Part shown: positions 43,951 to 57,431 of the stretch, piece by piece
Numbering within the stretch: position 1 is the stretch's first letter
Layout: each line of letters starts with the position of its first letter
Assembly: GCA_018056765.1 (NCBI GenBank)
Contig: JAGPFA010000015.1
Span: 1 to 64,000 of the forward strand
Direction: 5' to 3'
DNA: 64,000 nt
Source of the DNA: Syntrophaceae bacterium
GTDB lineage: Bacteria; Desulfobacterota; Syntrophia; Syntrophales; Smithellaceae
Program-made: the position numbers and the translations under genes
Notes under the pieces: generated by a model
The model's database searches: none
Told to the model about the DNA's origin: nothing
The model's input: the letters and a program-made list of their open reading frames with translations, nothing else

Positions 43951-45396
43951 TTATCCCTTGATGCAGGCAACTGCCGCGAGTCTCGCCACTTTTTTTGCCA
44001 GCCCTGCCTCATGAACCACCCCAACAACGTCATCAACGTTCTTATATGCTTCGGGCATTTCTTCGGCAAGTGTAGCTTTTCCGGCAGACATGACCAAAAC
44101 ACCCAGGCCGGCCAGCTCACGGCTGATCGACCGCCCCCTGGCCGCCCTGAGTGCGGCAGAGCGGCTCAACACGCGGCCCGCCCCGTGGCAGGCACTGCCG
44201 AAAGTCTCGGTCATTGATTTTTCGCCGCCCGCCATGACATAAGAGCCGGTTCCCATATCACCAGGTATCAGCACCGGCTGCCCCACTTCGCGATAGGCCC
44301 CTCCCACCAGTGGATGCCCTGCAGGATAGGCACGTGTCGCGCCCTTGCGGTGGACACAGACCTTTTTATCATGGCCGTTGATATTAAAGGATTCAATTTT
44401 GGCGATGTTATGACACACGTCATACACCAGGCGCATCCGTAATTCGCGCGGCGATGCGCCCAGTGTCTTTTCAAAAACTTCACGTGTCAGGTGCATCAGA
44501 ATCTGCCGGTTCGCCCACGCGTAGTTTGCCCCGCATGCCATCGCCGCCAGATAACTTTTGCCCCCGGGTGAGCAAAGGTAGTCGCATGCCAATTGCCTGT
44601 CGGGAAGCACAATGCCTGTTTTGTGCTGGTTTTTGACCATCGAGGCCAGATAATCATCGCAAATCTGATATCCCAGGCCGCGTGATCCACTGTGAATCAT
44701 GACCGCGATACTGCCTTTGCGAAGCCCGAACACGTGTGCTGCTTTTTCGTCGTAGATTTCCCGGACAACCTCGATTTCCAGAAAATGGTTTCCCGATCCG
44801 AGTGTCCCCAGCTGATCCCTGCCCCGCTCCAATGCTCTGGCGGATACTTGCCCCGGGTCCGCCCCCGCCATACAGCCTCTGTCTTCGGTAGCGTCCAAAT
44901 CCTCAGCAAAACCAAACCCGGCTTTTATCGCCCAGCCCGCTCCCTCCTCGAGCACTTTTTTTTGGTCACGCCCGGAAAGCTTCACGTGTCCTGAAGATCC
45001 GACACCGGAGGGTATGTGTCTAAACAAGGCGCTCGTCAGCTCCTGAAGGCGCTCCCTTATATCGTCCAGCTCAAGAGACGTCGCCACAAGACGGCAACCA
45101 CAATTGATGTCATAGCCGACGCCGCCCGGCGAGATAATCCCCTCCTCCATATCGAAGGCGGCAACCCCGCCGATAGGAAAACCATATCCCCAGTGGACAT
45201 CAGGCATTGCCAATGAATAGTTGACGATTCCCGGCAGGCAGGCGACATTGGCCACTTGTCTGGCACTTTCGTCTTTTTCCAGCAGGCTCGCCATTTGCCG
45301 GCTGGTATAAATCATTCCGGGCACGCGCATGGCACCGGTTTTAGGCACCAGCCAGCGGTAATCATCGATCTTTTCCAGTTTGATTTCCTGTCGCAT
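43951..45396 (-). CDS. rtcB: RNA-splicing ligase RtcB
   Basis: RtcB joins RNA 2',3'-cyclic phosphate or 3'-phosphate ends to 5'-OH ends with GTP and Mn2+. The 481-residue protein has the full family core: AMPDVHWGYGFPIGG, GVGYDINCGCR (metal Asp and Cys), GTLGSGNHFLEIE, SGSRGLG, YDVCHNIAKIE, and the guanylated His in SACHGAGRVLSR. It ends a group of three minus-strand genes with archease and a zinc-ribbon protein. RtcR, its usual regulator, is not in the window. Confidence 0.97.
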   Translation of the reverse strand: MRQEIKLEKIDDYRWLVPKTGAMRVPGMIYTSRQMASLLEKDESARQVANVACLPGIVNYSLAMPDVHWGYGFPIGGVAAFDMEEGIISPGGVGYDINCGCRLVATSLELDDIRERLQELTSALFRHIPSGVGSSGHVKLSGRDQKKVLEEGAGWAIKAGFGFAEDLDATEDRGCMAGADPGQVSARALERGRDQLGTLGSGNHFLEIEVVREIYDEKAAHVFGLRKGSIAVMIHSGSRGLGYQICDDYLASMVKNQHKTGIVLPDRQLACDYLCSPGGKSYLAAMACGANYAWANRQILMHLTREVFEKTLGASPRELRMRLVYDVCHNIAKIESFNINGHDKKVCVHRKGATRAYPAGHPLVGGAYREVGQPVLIPGDMGTGSYVMAGGEKSMTETFGSACHGAGRVLSRSAALRAARGRSISRELAGLGVLVMSAGKATLAEEMPEAYKNVDDVVGVVHEAGLAKKVARLAAVACIKG

Positions 45397-45490
45397 TTGC
45401 CAAGTGTGAAATTACATGGATAAAGAGAAGACAGCCGGATAATAACCGCCCTACTCGAAAACCAACATGACAGCACGCACCGGGAAGACC

Positions 45491-45868
45491 CTATTCTTTC
45501 AGCCGGCGTGCCAGAACTGTCCAGTTGAGCTGACCTGTTTTTTTAACGTGCAGTGTCCGATATTTGCCAAAAGGGATGAGTGGAACGATGAGACACAGCC
45601 ACAGTCTCTGGATGACCGATCCGCATCTGGGGCAGGTACTTTTATCATGCGTGATAAACGACGGACCAACAGAGAAACCTTCTTTTTTGCTGGTCGCCAT
45701 TTCCCAAAAAATTGCGTTGAGACCGGTTTCTTCCACATCTTTGGTTTTCGAAAGGCAGGTCCGGCAAAAAAGCGCCTTTTTGGCGCAGTTGATGGAGCAG
45801 TAGACGCTCTCCCCGACCGTGTATCCCTCGAAGTCCGAATACTGTTTGCAATAATCACATGTCTTCAT
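45491..45868 (-). CDS. uncharacterised zinc-ribbon protein between archease and RtcB
   Basis: I do not recognise a known function. The 125-residue protein has four Cys pairs: Cys4/Cys7, Cys24/Cys28, Cys35/Cys38 and Cys79/Cys82, which fit a treble-clef or two zinc ribbons. Near the C-terminus, LIVPLIPFGKYRTLHV is a hydrophobic, membrane-like or beta segment also seen next to zinc ribbons in other small proteins. It is 94 bp upstream of rtcB and 203 bp downstream of archease, same strand. Confidence 0.65.
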   Translation of the reverse strand: MKTCDYCKQYSDFEGYTVGESVYCSINCAKKALFCRTCLSKTKDVEETGLNAIFWEMATSKKEGFSVGPSFITHDKSTCPRCGSVIQRLWLCLIVPLIPFGKYRTLHVKKTGQLNWTVLARRLKE

Positions 45869-46071
45869 CTCATTTCCTTTTTACGGAGGTGAATGAAAAT
45901 GCACAAAACACTGGATGTTTCTCTTCGCCTCAAACAGGCACGCCGATCATGTTAATATCTTACCATGTAATACATTTTTTATAATAAACAATTATTGAAC
46001 AAATGTCACCATAAAAGATAAGACCGCACAAACACTGTAACTGCCGGTAAACAATCGTTAAGATGTGCCGC

Positions 46072-46485
46072 TCATATATCGAAGATCACCCGCGCCGCCC
46101 AGCCGGATTTTTCTTTTGAAACACGTAAACCGTGGTACGTGACCGCCTTTATTTCAAGTTGCGGCCTTCTCCGGGCCGGCTCAAAACAAATGACCGCCGC
46201 AAGCCTCCTGCGTCCGCCTTTTTCAATCCGGCAACCACACAACACAAGACCTCTGCTGTTTTGCAAATAGAGGATTTCACGTAAAAAATTAACAAGCAAG
46301 TCTTCCGTGTCCGCTCCCTCGATATGGATACTTTCTTCCTTTTCCCCTGAATAATGCGTCGCTGGCGCCCCGGTCATAAGATGAGACATGGCCAGTGCGG
46401 CGCGGCAAAAAAGTTCCTTTTTGGTCCTGGCCTGAATTTCTATTCCGATATCGGCGGTGTGATCAATCAGTGTGTACATTGCCAT
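46072..46485 (-). CDS. archease (RtcB cofactor)
   Basis: Archease activates RtcB for multiple-turnover ligation and broadens its NTP use. The 137-residue protein has the family markers: DHTADIGIEIQA at the N-terminus, EDLLVNFLREILYLQ, EIKAVTYHGL and the C-terminal RVIFDI whose Asp binds metal. It is the first of the archease, zinc-ribbon and rtcB group. Confidence 0.95.
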   Translation of the reverse strand: MAMYTLIDHTADIGIEIQARTKKELFCRAALAMSHLMTGAPATHYSGEKEESIHIEGADTEDLLVNFLREILYLQNSRGLVLCGCRIEKGGRRRLAAVICFEPARRRPQLEIKAVTYHGLRVSKEKSGWAARVIFDI

Positions 46486-46705
46486 GTGCTATATATAAAC
46501 GATAAGCCCCGCTCCGGCAAGAAGAGGTTCTTACCTCTTGAGCCACCTGATGGGTAAAATCGTTTCTTCTTGCATTGTGATGATTTCGCCTGTATTGTCT
46601 GGCCTGCCGTTCGGGTTTTATTACCCGTGCTGCCGATCTTTCACCGCCAGTGTGTCTGCGCCAGACCGACGCAGTAAAATAATAGTGCAAACGACAGGGG
46701 GACAA

Positions 46706-47185
46706 ATGACACAGACAAATGAAGCAAGGCCGCCTTTCCCGCCCTTCAATGCGGAATCAGCCGCGCAAAAAGTGAGAATGGCGGAAGACGCGTGGAATAC
46801 GCGCGATCCGGAGCGTGTCTGTCTGGCCTATACAGCAGACAGTACCTGGCGCAACCGCTCGGAATTTATCCGCGGCCGTGAGGAGATAAGACTTTTCCTG
46901 CAAAGAAAATGGGCCAGGGAGCTCGACTACCGCCTCATCAAGGAAGTATGGGCCTTCCATGAAAACCGTATTGCCGTACGTTTTGCCTATGAGTGGCACG
47001 ACGATTCGGGAAACTGGTTCCGCTCATACGGTAATGAGAACTGGGAGTTTTCACAATCCGGCCTGATGCAAAGACGCATTGCCAGTATAAATGATCTGCC
47101 CATCAATGACAGACAGCGCAAATATCACTGGCCGCTGGGCAGAAGACCGGATGATCATCCCGGTCTGTCGGATCTGGGTCTGTAA
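46706..47185 (+). CDS. NTF2-fold protein of the DUF1348 family
   Basis: This 159-residue SnoaL/NTF2-like protein has the DUF1348 pattern: [32 protein letters not shown], then [39 protein letters not shown] and a C-terminal KYHWPLG. The function is unknown. A GGGGGAC site precedes the ATG at 46706; a frame of 56 further codons upstream is not family-like. A terminator hairpin follows, separating it from convergent gyrA. Confidence 0.92.
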   Translation: MTQTNEARPPFPPFNAESAAQKVRMAEDAWNTRDPERVCLAYTADSTWRNRSEFIRGREEIRLFLQRKWARELDYRLIKEVWAFHENRIAVRFAYEWHDDSGNWFRSYGNENWEFSQSGLMQRRIASINDLPINDRQRKYHWPLGRRPDDHPGLSDLGL

Positions 47186-47215
47186 ATCTTCCGCGCCATC
47201 ACAGAAGATTTCTTT
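47184..47215 (+). terminator. hairpin terminator between NTF2-fold gene and gyrA
   Basis: AAATCTTC (47184-47191) pairs with GAAGATTT (47204-47211), followed by CTTTAGTTT. The loop is 12 bases. It lies between two convergent stop codons. Confidence 0.5.
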
Positions 47216-47218
47216 AGT

Positions 47219-49720
47219 TTATTCGTCGCTTTCCTGTGCGTCCGGCGCGTCTGGGTCGTCATTCCCATTGCTTTCATCATCGCGGTCATCTCCCTCGGAG
47301 GTGGTGCGAGCCAGGCCGACCAGACTTTCTTCGGCATCGAGTTCGATGAGCTTGACCCCCTGCGTCACACGATGGTTTACAGGAATTTCATTTACCCTGA
47401 GACGAATGACCTTGCCGGTGGAGCTGATGAGCATGACCTGTTCGTCGCCTATGACCTGAAGCACACCCGAGACATTGCCGATCTTGGCAACAGTCTTTAA
47501 GTTGATGATTCCCTTTCCGCCACGCGCCTGTACACGGTACTCATCGATCGGCGTGCATTTGCCGTAGCCGTTTTCCGAAACAGTCAACATAAAAGTTTCC
47601 TGCGCCGGTATTTCCACGCCAATGACATCGTCTCCCTCATCCAGATTGATGCCGCGCACACCACGCGCCGTTCGCCCCATGTCTCGTACGTCATTTTCTT
47701 TAAAGCGGATTGCCATACCCAGACGCGTCGCCAGGAATATGTCCTGACTGCCGTCGGTGAGTTGCACATCCACCAGCTCGTCTCCTTCATCGATGGAGAC
47801 TGCAATGATTCCACCCTGGCGCGGGTTGGAATAGGCGGTCAGATCTGTCTTCTTGATGATGCCGCGTTTGGTTACCATAACGACGAACCTGTCTGATACA
47901 AACTCTTTAACCGGCAAAGTGGCACTCACTTTCTCGTCGGGCATAAGGTTGACGAGATTGACAATCGCCTTCCCTCTGGCGGCGCGCCCCGCCTGTGGAA
48001 CCTGATAAACCTTGAGCCAGTACACCCTGCCTTTATTGGTGAAGACCAGGAGGTAATTATGGGTGGAGGTAATAAATATTTTTTCGACAAAATCTTCCTC
48101 TTTGGTACCCATGCCCACTTTGCCGCGGCCCCCGCGCCTCTGGCTCTTGTAAAGGCTGACCGCATTTCTTTTAATATAACCGGCATGCGATATCGTCACC
48201 ACCATGTCTTCTTCCACAATCAGGTCCTCAATATTGATATCCTCCGAGGAGGCAACAATTTCGGTGCGCCTTTCATCTGCGTATTTTTCCTTTATTTCCG
48301 TAAGCTCTTCAACGATCACCTGCAGCACTTTTTGGGGATCGGCCAAAATCCCCTCCAACCGGCTGATGAGCGTGGTTACCTCGGCATACTCCTGGTCGAT
48401 CTTGTCGCGTTCAAGCCCGGTCAGGCGCTGAAGCCTCATCTCTAAAATCGCCTTGGCCTGAATTTCGGAAAGGTTGAATCTGGCACAAAGTGCGGTCATG
48501 GCCTCCGCGGGGCTTTTGGACATCTTGATGACATGAATGACGTCATCGATGTTCGCAAGCGCGATGATATACCCCTCCAGTATATGCGCCCTTTCGCGCG
48601 CTCGCGCCAGCTCGAATCTCGTCCTGCGGGTGACCACCTCCTGACGAAATACAACGAAACGCTCGAGCATTTCCTTGAGATTTAAAACAGCCGGGCGGCC
48701 GTCGGCTATCGCCAGCAATATAATGCCGAAGGACACCTCCATCTGGGTAAACTTGTAGAGTTGATTGAGGATAACGGCCGAATTTTCGTCGCGCTTGATA
48801 TCGATCACTACACGGATGCCGTCACGGTCGGATTCATCGCGCAGATCGGAGATTCCGGAAATTTTCTTGTCCCGCACCAGCTCGGCGATTTTTTCAATGA
48901 GGGAGGCCTTGTTCACCTGGTAGGGCAATTCGGTGATCACAATCGTTTCACGATCGTTGCGCGCGTTTTTTTCGATGAGAGCACGCGCGCGGATACGTAC
49001 GATACCACGGCCTGTACGGTAAGCGGATAAAATGCCTTCTCGACCATTGATGAAACCGGCTGTCGGAAAATCTGGTCCGGGAATATGTCTGATGAGGTCA
49101 TCGACGGATATTTTCGGGTTTTTGATAAGTGCGATTGTGCCATCGATAATCTCCCCCAGGTTGTGCGGCGGAATATTGGTCGCCATGCCTACTGCGATAC
49201 CTGCGGACCCGTTTAGCAAAAGAAGGGGGATCCTCGTGGCCAGCACAGATGGCTCGGTCAGAGACTCGTCATAGTTGGGAACGAAATCGACCGTGTCTTT
49301 GTCCAGATCGGCCAAAACATCTTCCGCTACCCGATCCAGACGGACCTCTGTGTAGCGCATGGCCGCCGGCGGGTCATCATCAATGGAGCCGAAGTTTCCC
49401 TGTCCGTCAACCAGAATATAACGCATGGAAAAATCCTGCGCCATCCGTACCAGCGTATCGTATATGGCCGCATCTCCGTGAGGATGATAACGGCCCATGA
49501 TGTCACCGACGATGCGCGCCGATTTGCGGTAGGGCCTGTTGTAGCGGTTGCCCCCTTCGTACATGGCGTAGAGGATTCGTCTGTGCACCGGCTTGAGACC
49601 ATCGCGAACATCGGGAATCGCCCGTCCGATGATTACGCTCATGGCATAGGCCATGTATGATTTCTTCATTTCATCTTCTATGTTCACAGGCATCTGCCTG
49701 TGGTGCATATCTCGTTCCAT
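47219..49720 (-). CDS. gyrA: DNA gyrase subunit A
   Basis: GyrA breaks and rejoins DNA in negative supercoiling. The 833-residue protein has the catalytic Tyr123 ([10 protein letters not shown]), the winged-helix motif [20 protein letters not shown], and a C-terminal beta-pinwheel with a GyrA-box QRRGGRGK near residue 530. It ends in an acidic tail, as in many gyrases. At the quinolone-contact position equivalent to E. coli Ser83 it has Ala84, with Asp88 retained. GGGGAA lies upstream of the start. Confidence 0.98.
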   Translation of the reverse strand: MERDMHHRQMPVNIEDEMKKSYMAYAMSVIIGRAIPDVRDGLKPVHRRILYAMYEGGNRYNRPYRKSARIVGDIMGRYHPHGDAAIYDTLVRMAQDFSMRYILVDGQGNFGSIDDDPPAAMRYTEVRLDRVAEDVLADLDKDTVDFVPNYDESLTEPSVLATRIPLLLLNGSAGIAVGMATNIPPHNLGEIIDGTIALIKNPKISVDDLIRHIPGPDFPTAGFINGREGILSAYRTGRGIVRIRARALIEKNARNDRETIVITELPYQVNKASLIEKIAELVRDKKISGISDLRDESDRDGIRVVIDIKRDENSAVILNQLYKFTQMEVSFGIILLAIADGRPAVLNLKEMLERFVVFRQEVVTRRTRFELARARERAHILEGYIIALANIDDVIHVIKMSKSPAEAMTALCARFNLSEIQAKAILEMRLQRLTGLERDKIDQEYAEVTTLISRLEGILADPQKVLQVIVEELTEIKEKYADERRTEIVASSEDINIEDLIVEEDMVVTISHAGYIKRNAVSLYKSQRRGGRGKVGMGTKEEDFVEKIFITSTHNYLLVFTNKGRVYWLKVYQVPQAGRAARGKAIVNLVNLMPDEKVSATLPVKEFVSDRFVVMVTKRGIIKKTDLTAYSNPRQGGIIAVSIDEGDELVDVQLTDGSQDIFLATRLGMAIRFKENDVRDMGRTARGVRGINLDEGDDVIGVEIPAQETFMLTVSENGYGKCTPIDEYRVQARGGKGIINLKTVAKIGNVSGVLQVIGDEQVMLISSTGKVIRLRVNEIPVNHRVTQGVKLIELDAEESLVGLARTTSEGDDRDDESNGNDDPDAPDAQESDE

Positions 49721-49808
49721 TCTTAGCTTCCCCTTAATTGTCTCACAACATACCGTGCACCGCCCAAGGACTGCTGCCTTGTTCGATACGGTAATTCGTT
49801 ACTTTTTT

Positions 49809-53346
<3,538 letters not shown>

Positions 53347-53360
53347 TTCCGCCTCCCTGA

Positions 53361-53520
53361 TAATTACTTTTTATTTTTGTTATTAATTAAATAAAATCAG
53401 TATTAGTAATATTACTTGTGGATATGTTGAGCGTTTCAAATTGCTTTTTAATTTTAAATATTTTCATCCTCACTGCCTGTTGATGAAATGTTTATGCCGC
53501 TATTAAGATCTGTTGATAAT
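53361..53520. other. oriC: candidate replication origin (dnaA-dnaN intergenic)
   Basis: The 53361-53414 stretch is almost pure A+T (a likely unwinding element). Next to it are DnaA-box-like sites: TGTGGATAT at 53417-53425 (one mismatch to the box TGTGGATAA), TGTTGATGA at 53478-53486 and TGTTGATAA at 53511-53519, the last inside the dnaA 3' end. All read in the same direction. Together with the palindromic pair upstream of dnaA this would make a bipartite origin. Boxes are imperfect, so confidence is moderate. Confidence 0.55.
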
Positions 53521-54849
53521 ATTTTCTTCAATATCGCTAACTATTTTTTTTATGTCTGCGCTGGTTTCCATAAGTTGCGAAATTTTTTTATTTGCGTAAA
53601 TCACAGTAGAGTGATCTCGTCCGCCGATTTTCTGACCTATGTCCGGGAAAGAAAGATTGGTAAGTTTTCTGGCCAGATACATGGAAATCTGTCTGGCTAA
53701 AACAAAGTTTTTGTTTTTATTATGCGCTTTAATGTCTGCAATTTTAACATTTAATTTAGAGCCGACGCTTTTTATTATTCCTTCGATGCTGACATCTTCT
53801 TTATTATTGTGTTGAACAAGTTTTTTAAGAACTTCGCGGACCAGATCGAGATTGATTTCCCTGTTGGTCAGGGAAGAATAGGCTGAAATTCTGATTAAAA
53901 ACCCTTCCAGTTCCCTGATGTTCGACTCAACATGCGAGGCGATATACTGGGCAACCGCAGGAGAAAGTTCTATTTTGTTTTCCTGCATTTTTTTTTCGAT
54001 AATCGCTATTTTGGTTTCTGTTTCCGGCGGCTGAATGTCGGCAATCAGTCCCCATTCAAAACGTGAGCGCAACCTGGCCTCCAGATTTGGGATATCTTTG
54101 GGAAACTTATCCGAGGTGACGACAATTTGTTTACCCGAATCATGAAGAGTATTGAAAGTATGAAAAAATTCTTCCTGTGTTCTGTCTTTACCGGCTAAAA
54201 ATTGAATGTCATCAATGAGCAATGAACCGACATTACGATATTTTTCACGAAATTTGGCCATCCGGTCAAAGCGGATGGAATTGATCATTTCATTCATGAA
54301 TGCTTCCGCCGATACATACATGACATTTAAATCTGGATGGGTTGCGGCCGTCAGCAGGCCGATCGCGTTTAACAGATGAGTTTTTCCCAGACCGGAACCT
54401 CCGTAAATAAACAGTGGATTATAGTACTTCGCCGGTTGCTTGGCCACTGCGATGGATGCGGCATGGGCAAATTGATTGGAAGGTCCCACCACGAAACGCT
54501 CAAAAGTATAACTGCTGTTGAGATGAGATACATTTCCCCTCGACGGGGAAGCGACGGTGTTTTTTCCCTGCTCGAAAGGCAGCGCAGCGATTTCCAGTGA
54601 TTTTTCCTTATCTTTACTCAATTTAAAGTCTATATCGACACTGACGCCGGTCACTTTTTGCAGAGAATTCTTAATCATGGACAGGTAGTTATCCATCAGC
54701 CAGTCTCTGAAGAACCTGTTGGGAACCGCCAACTGCACTCGTTTGTCCTCCATGGACACGATCTTTACCGGTTTTATCCAGGTGTCGAAGTTTTGCCTCG
54801 AGACTTTATCCTGAATAATTTTGGTGGCTTTGTCCCAAACTGTTTCCAT
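53503..54849 (-). CDS. dnaA: chromosomal replication initiator DnaA
   Basis: DnaA binds origin boxes and melts DNA. The 448-residue protein has an N-terminal DnaB-interaction domain (IKPVKIVSM), a linker with a run of Ser/Asn, the AAA+ domain with Walker A GGSGLGKTHLLNAIG and Walker B DDIQFLAGK, and the C-terminal box-binding domain with the signature GGRDHSTVIYA. The start is preceded by AAAAGG. A TTATCAACA palindrome 23 bp upstream of the start suggests autoregulation. Confidence 0.98.
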   Translation of the reverse strand: METVWDKATKIIQDKVSRQNFDTWIKPVKIVSMEDKRVQLAVPNRFFRDWLMDNYLSMIKNSLQKVTGVSVDIDFKLSKDKEKSLEIAALPFEQGKNTVASPSRGNVSHLNSSYTFERFVVGPSNQFAHAASIAVAKQPAKYYNPLFIYGGSGLGKTHLLNAIGLLTAATHPDLNVMYVSAEAFMNEMINSIRFDRMAKFREKYRNVGSLLIDDIQFLAGKDRTQEEFFHTFNTLHDSGKQIVVTSDKFPKDIPNLEARLRSRFEWGLIADIQPPETETKIAIIEKKMQENKIELSPAVAQYIASHVESNIRELEGFLIRISAYSSLTNREINLDLVREVLKKLVQHNNKEDVSIEGIIKSVGSKLNVKIADIKAHNKNKNFVLARQISMYLARKLTNLSFPDIGQKIGGRDHSTVIYANKKISQLMETSADIKKIVSDIEENIINRS

Positions 54850-54871
54850 TACGAACCTTTTGTCAATATGG

Positions 54872-54891
54872 TTATCAACAGGTGTTGATAA
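54872..54891. promoter_or_regulatory. palindromic DnaA-box-like pair upstream of dnaA
   Basis: TTATCAACA (54872-54880) and TGTTGATAA (54883-54891) are perfect inverted 9-mers separated by 2 bp. The same 9-mer recurs at 53511-53519 at the other end of dnaA. It differs from the E. coli box TTATCCACA at one position. Site location between parB and dnaA fits an autoregulatory or origin element. Confidence 0.6.
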
Positions 54892-54909
54892 AAAAAAATC
54901 AGCCTGCCC

Positions 54910-55767
54910 TTACAGCTCGTCGAGCAGAAAACGGCTCAGGCGGTTTAACTCATCCATTGACTTGTAGGAAATTTCGATTACACCCTTACGCGCTGAACCT
55001 TTTATTTGAACTTTGGCCATGCATCTGGCGGTGAGTGATTTTTCCAGATCCGCGATATGCCGGTCTTTTTCCGGGGCCCTTTGCTCTACCTTTTTACTCT
55101 TGACTTTGTTTATTATTTTTTCCGTTTCACGAACGTTGAGTCCCCGCTTCAAAATTATACCCAGAGCAGACAACTGTTCATCAATGGAAGTCAGTGCCAG
55201 CAGGCAACGGGCGTGTCCGGGGGATATCTTTTTCTCAATTATCGCGGTTTTCACCGCGGCCGGCAGCTTTAAAAGACGGATTGTGTTGGCGATGGTCGAA
55301 CGGTCTTTCCCCACCTGGGTAGCGATCGATTCCTGGGAAAGATTGAACTTTTCCATCAATGTGACATATGCATCCGCCTCTTCAAGAGGGTTTAATTCTT
55401 CGCGCAGCAGGTTTTCGATCAGCGACAGCTGGGCCGCCTCCTGGTCGGAGGCATTGCGAATGACTATCGGCACATCTTTGAGACCTGCCGCCTGGGCGGC
55501 GCGCCATCGTCTTTCCCCGGCTATTATTTCGTAGCCGGCCACAGCCCGGCGCACCACTATCGGCTGAATGATGCCGCTTTGTCTGACCGAGGCGACAAGT
55601 TTTTTCTGCTCTTCATCATTGAAGTTTTTCCGGGGCTGATACCGGTTGGGTTTAAGCTCTTCAATGGCGCAGTAACTACTTGCTTCCTGTTTGGCTCCAC
55701 TATTATTCAATAAATCTGGAAGTATGGCCCCCAACCCTTTTCCCAGTACATCTTTTCTTTGTGCCAT
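54910..55767 (-). CDS. parB: chromosome-partitioning protein ParB
   Basis: ParB is a CTP-dependent clamp that loads at parS and spreads on DNA. The 285-residue protein has the N-terminal motif GLGAILPDLL, the CTP-binding box GERRWRAAQAAGLKDVPIVIR, ENLLREELNPLEEADAY, the helix-turn-helix region (SQESIATQVGKDRSTIANTIRLLKLP) and a C-terminal dimerisation segment. Its ATG directly abuts the parA stop codon. The parS in the PHP-domain gene is its predicted site. Confidence 0.97.
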   Translation of the reverse strand: MAQRKDVLGKGLGAILPDLLNNSGAKQEASSYCAIEELKPNRYQPRKNFNDEEQKKLVASVRQSGIIQPIVVRRAVAGYEIIAGERRWRAAQAAGLKDVPIVIRNASDQEAAQLSLIENLLREELNPLEEADAYVTLMEKFNLSQESIATQVGKDRSTIANTIRLLKLPAAVKTAIIEKKISPGHARCLLALTSIDEQLSALGIILKRGLNVRETEKIINKVKSKKVEQRAPEKDRHIADLEKSLTARCMAKVQIKGSARKGVIEISYKSMDELNRLSRFLLDEL

Positions 55768-56535
55768 TTACACTCCCTCTCTCATTATTTCCATGGCCAG
55801 TTCCATATACGCCTGAGCCCCGCGCGATTTCGAGTCGTACATAATAACAGGCAGACCGTGACTGGGACTTTCCGAAAGCCTGACATTGCGCGGAATGATA
55901 GTTTTAAAAACCTTGTCTCCCAGATGCTGCCGGACATCCTGTGTAACACGGTGCGCCAGTGTGTTGCGCGGGTCGAACATCGTCAGCAGTATTCCATCAA
56001 GCGCCAGCTTCTGGTTGAGCCTTCCTTTCACCAGCCTGACTGTGTTGAGCAGCTGTCCCAAGCCTTCCATAGCATAGTATTCACATTGGAGCGGAACAAT
56101 CAAGGAGTCTGCAGCCACAAGCGCGTTGACGGTCATAAAACCCAGCGAGGGGGGGCAGTCGATAATTATATAATCATAAATACCGTCGAGCGGTTTGAGA
56201 ATTTCGCGCAATCGGATCTCCCGATCTTCCAGCTGTACGAATTCAACCTCCAGTCCGATAAGATCCTGATTTGACGGCACCATTTCCAAATTACGCAGGC
56301 CTGTTTTTACAATCACAGAGCTCAGAGGCAGCTGACCGATCATCGCATGGTAAAAGTTGGCTTTTTCGGAGACACTGCGGTCGATGCCCAGGCCGCTGGT
56401 GGAATTCCCCTGGGAGTCTGCATCGATAAGCAGTATTTTTTTATTGGCCACGGCCAGCGACGCGGACAGGTTAATGGCCGTTGTCGTTTTACCGACCCCG
56501 CCCTTTTGATTGGCGATGCAGATGATTTTATTCAT
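55768..56535 (-). CDS. parA: chromosome-partitioning ATPase ParA (Soj)
   Basis: ParA is a Walker-type ATPase that binds DNA nonspecifically and moves ParB-parS complexes. The 255-residue protein has the deviant Walker A KGGVGKTTTAIN at residues 10-21, the second Walker motif IIIDCPPSLGFMTVNAL, and LTMFDPRNTLA. It lacks the N-terminal helix-turn-helix of plasmid ParA, as expected of chromosomal Soj-type proteins. It is coupled to parB. Confidence 0.97.
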   Translation of the reverse strand: MNKIICIANQKGGVGKTTTAINLSASLAVANKKILLIDADSQGNSTSGLGIDRSVSEKANFYHAMIGQLPLSSVIVKTGLRNLEMVPSNQDLIGLEVEFVQLEDREIRLREILKPLDGIYDYIIIDCPPSLGFMTVNALVAADSLIVPLQCEYYAMEGLGQLLNTVRLVKGRLNQKLALDGILLTMFDPRNTLAHRVTQDVRQHLGDKVFKTIIPRNVRLSESPSHGLPVIMYDSKSRGAQAYMELAMEIMREGV

Positions 56536-56625
56536 TGTTTTCGTGCAAATCTTCCGGGGTTTTTTACCTGAAAAAGCTGTGTATGGACTAACACAAAAAA
56601 AGGTTTTTTAGAAGGAGTTTTTGCT

Positions 56626-57288
56626 TTATCCGACCTTTTGAAAAACGATTATTTCACGAAGCGGAGCGTCCTGCTGTGTTTGTGTAATATACTGATTTAT
56701 TAGATATTTTGTCGATATATGAGGATCCTTCATTAGTTGACTGATTTCCCCGGCGAGATCCTCTCCTCTGAGAGTTATCAACAGGCCTTCCCGACCAAGA
56801 AAGTAATCCGCCAATTCCAGCAGATAAGGCAGCTTAAAGGCGGCTCTCGAAACGAGAATCTCAAATTTCCCCCGCCAAATTTCTCCGCGAAGGACGTTTT
56901 CCGTGCGGTCGTGAATGATTTGCGTCTGATTGAGTTTCAGCGAGCGGATCACGTTTTTTAAAAAAGAAATCTTCTTTCGGTTTGCCTCCAGAAGGTGGAG
57001 CTTGATGTCCGGATGGGCGATTTTCAGCGGAATGCCCGGAAAACCGGCGCCGCTGCCCGCGTCGAGCATGCATCCTCCCCCTGGCGGGATATACCGGGCA
57101 GGTGAAAGGGAATCCAGAAAATGGCGATTGATAATTTCGCCGGCGCTTTTTTCCGAGATGAGGTTTATTTTTTCATTCCACTTCAGAAGTTCACTGCGAT
57201 AGACATCGAATTGACAAAGCTGCTGGTTGTCAAGCTCAATACCTAACCGGGCGGCGCCATCTTTGAGAAGCTGCATTTCTTCAGACAT
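56626..57288 (-). CDS. rsmG: 16S rRNA (guanine527-N7)-methyltransferase
   Basis: RsmG methylates G527 of 16S rRNA with SAM. The 220-residue protein has the SAM motif MLDAGSGAGFPGIPLKIAHPDIKLH (about residue 73), the NLISEKSAGEIINRHFLDSL lead-in and a conserved SRAAFKLPYLLELA segment. Loss of this gene confers low-level streptomycin resistance in several bacteria. It is the first gene of the origin block; genes beyond 57.4 kb read mostly in the other direction. Confidence 0.96.
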   Translation of the reverse strand: MSEEMQLLKDGAARLGIELDNQQLCQFDVYRSELLKWNEKINLISEKSAGEIINRHFLDSLSPARYIPPGGGCMLDAGSGAGFPGIPLKIAHPDIKLHLLEANRKKISFLKNVIRSLKLNQTQIIHDRTENVLRGEIWRGKFEILVSRAAFKLPYLLELADYFLGREGLLITLRGEDLAGEISQLMKDPHISTKYLINQYITQTQQDAPLREIIVFQKVG

Positions 57289-57431
57289 AGCCAGGCCATA
57301 ACAAAAAATAACTTAAGCGGCAATGCAAAACGATCCGGTTTAGCCGACAGACCTTTCCCCGGCGGCTTCTCAGAAAAAGATTAAAGTTTCATTTGCCCAG
57401 GTCGATTACCATTTTAAGGAGCTTTGCCGCC

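Noticed and set aside
55122-55138. Possible parS inside parB (CGTTTCACGAACGTTG)
   Set aside because: It lacks the GTGAAACA half, so it is not a credible ParB site.
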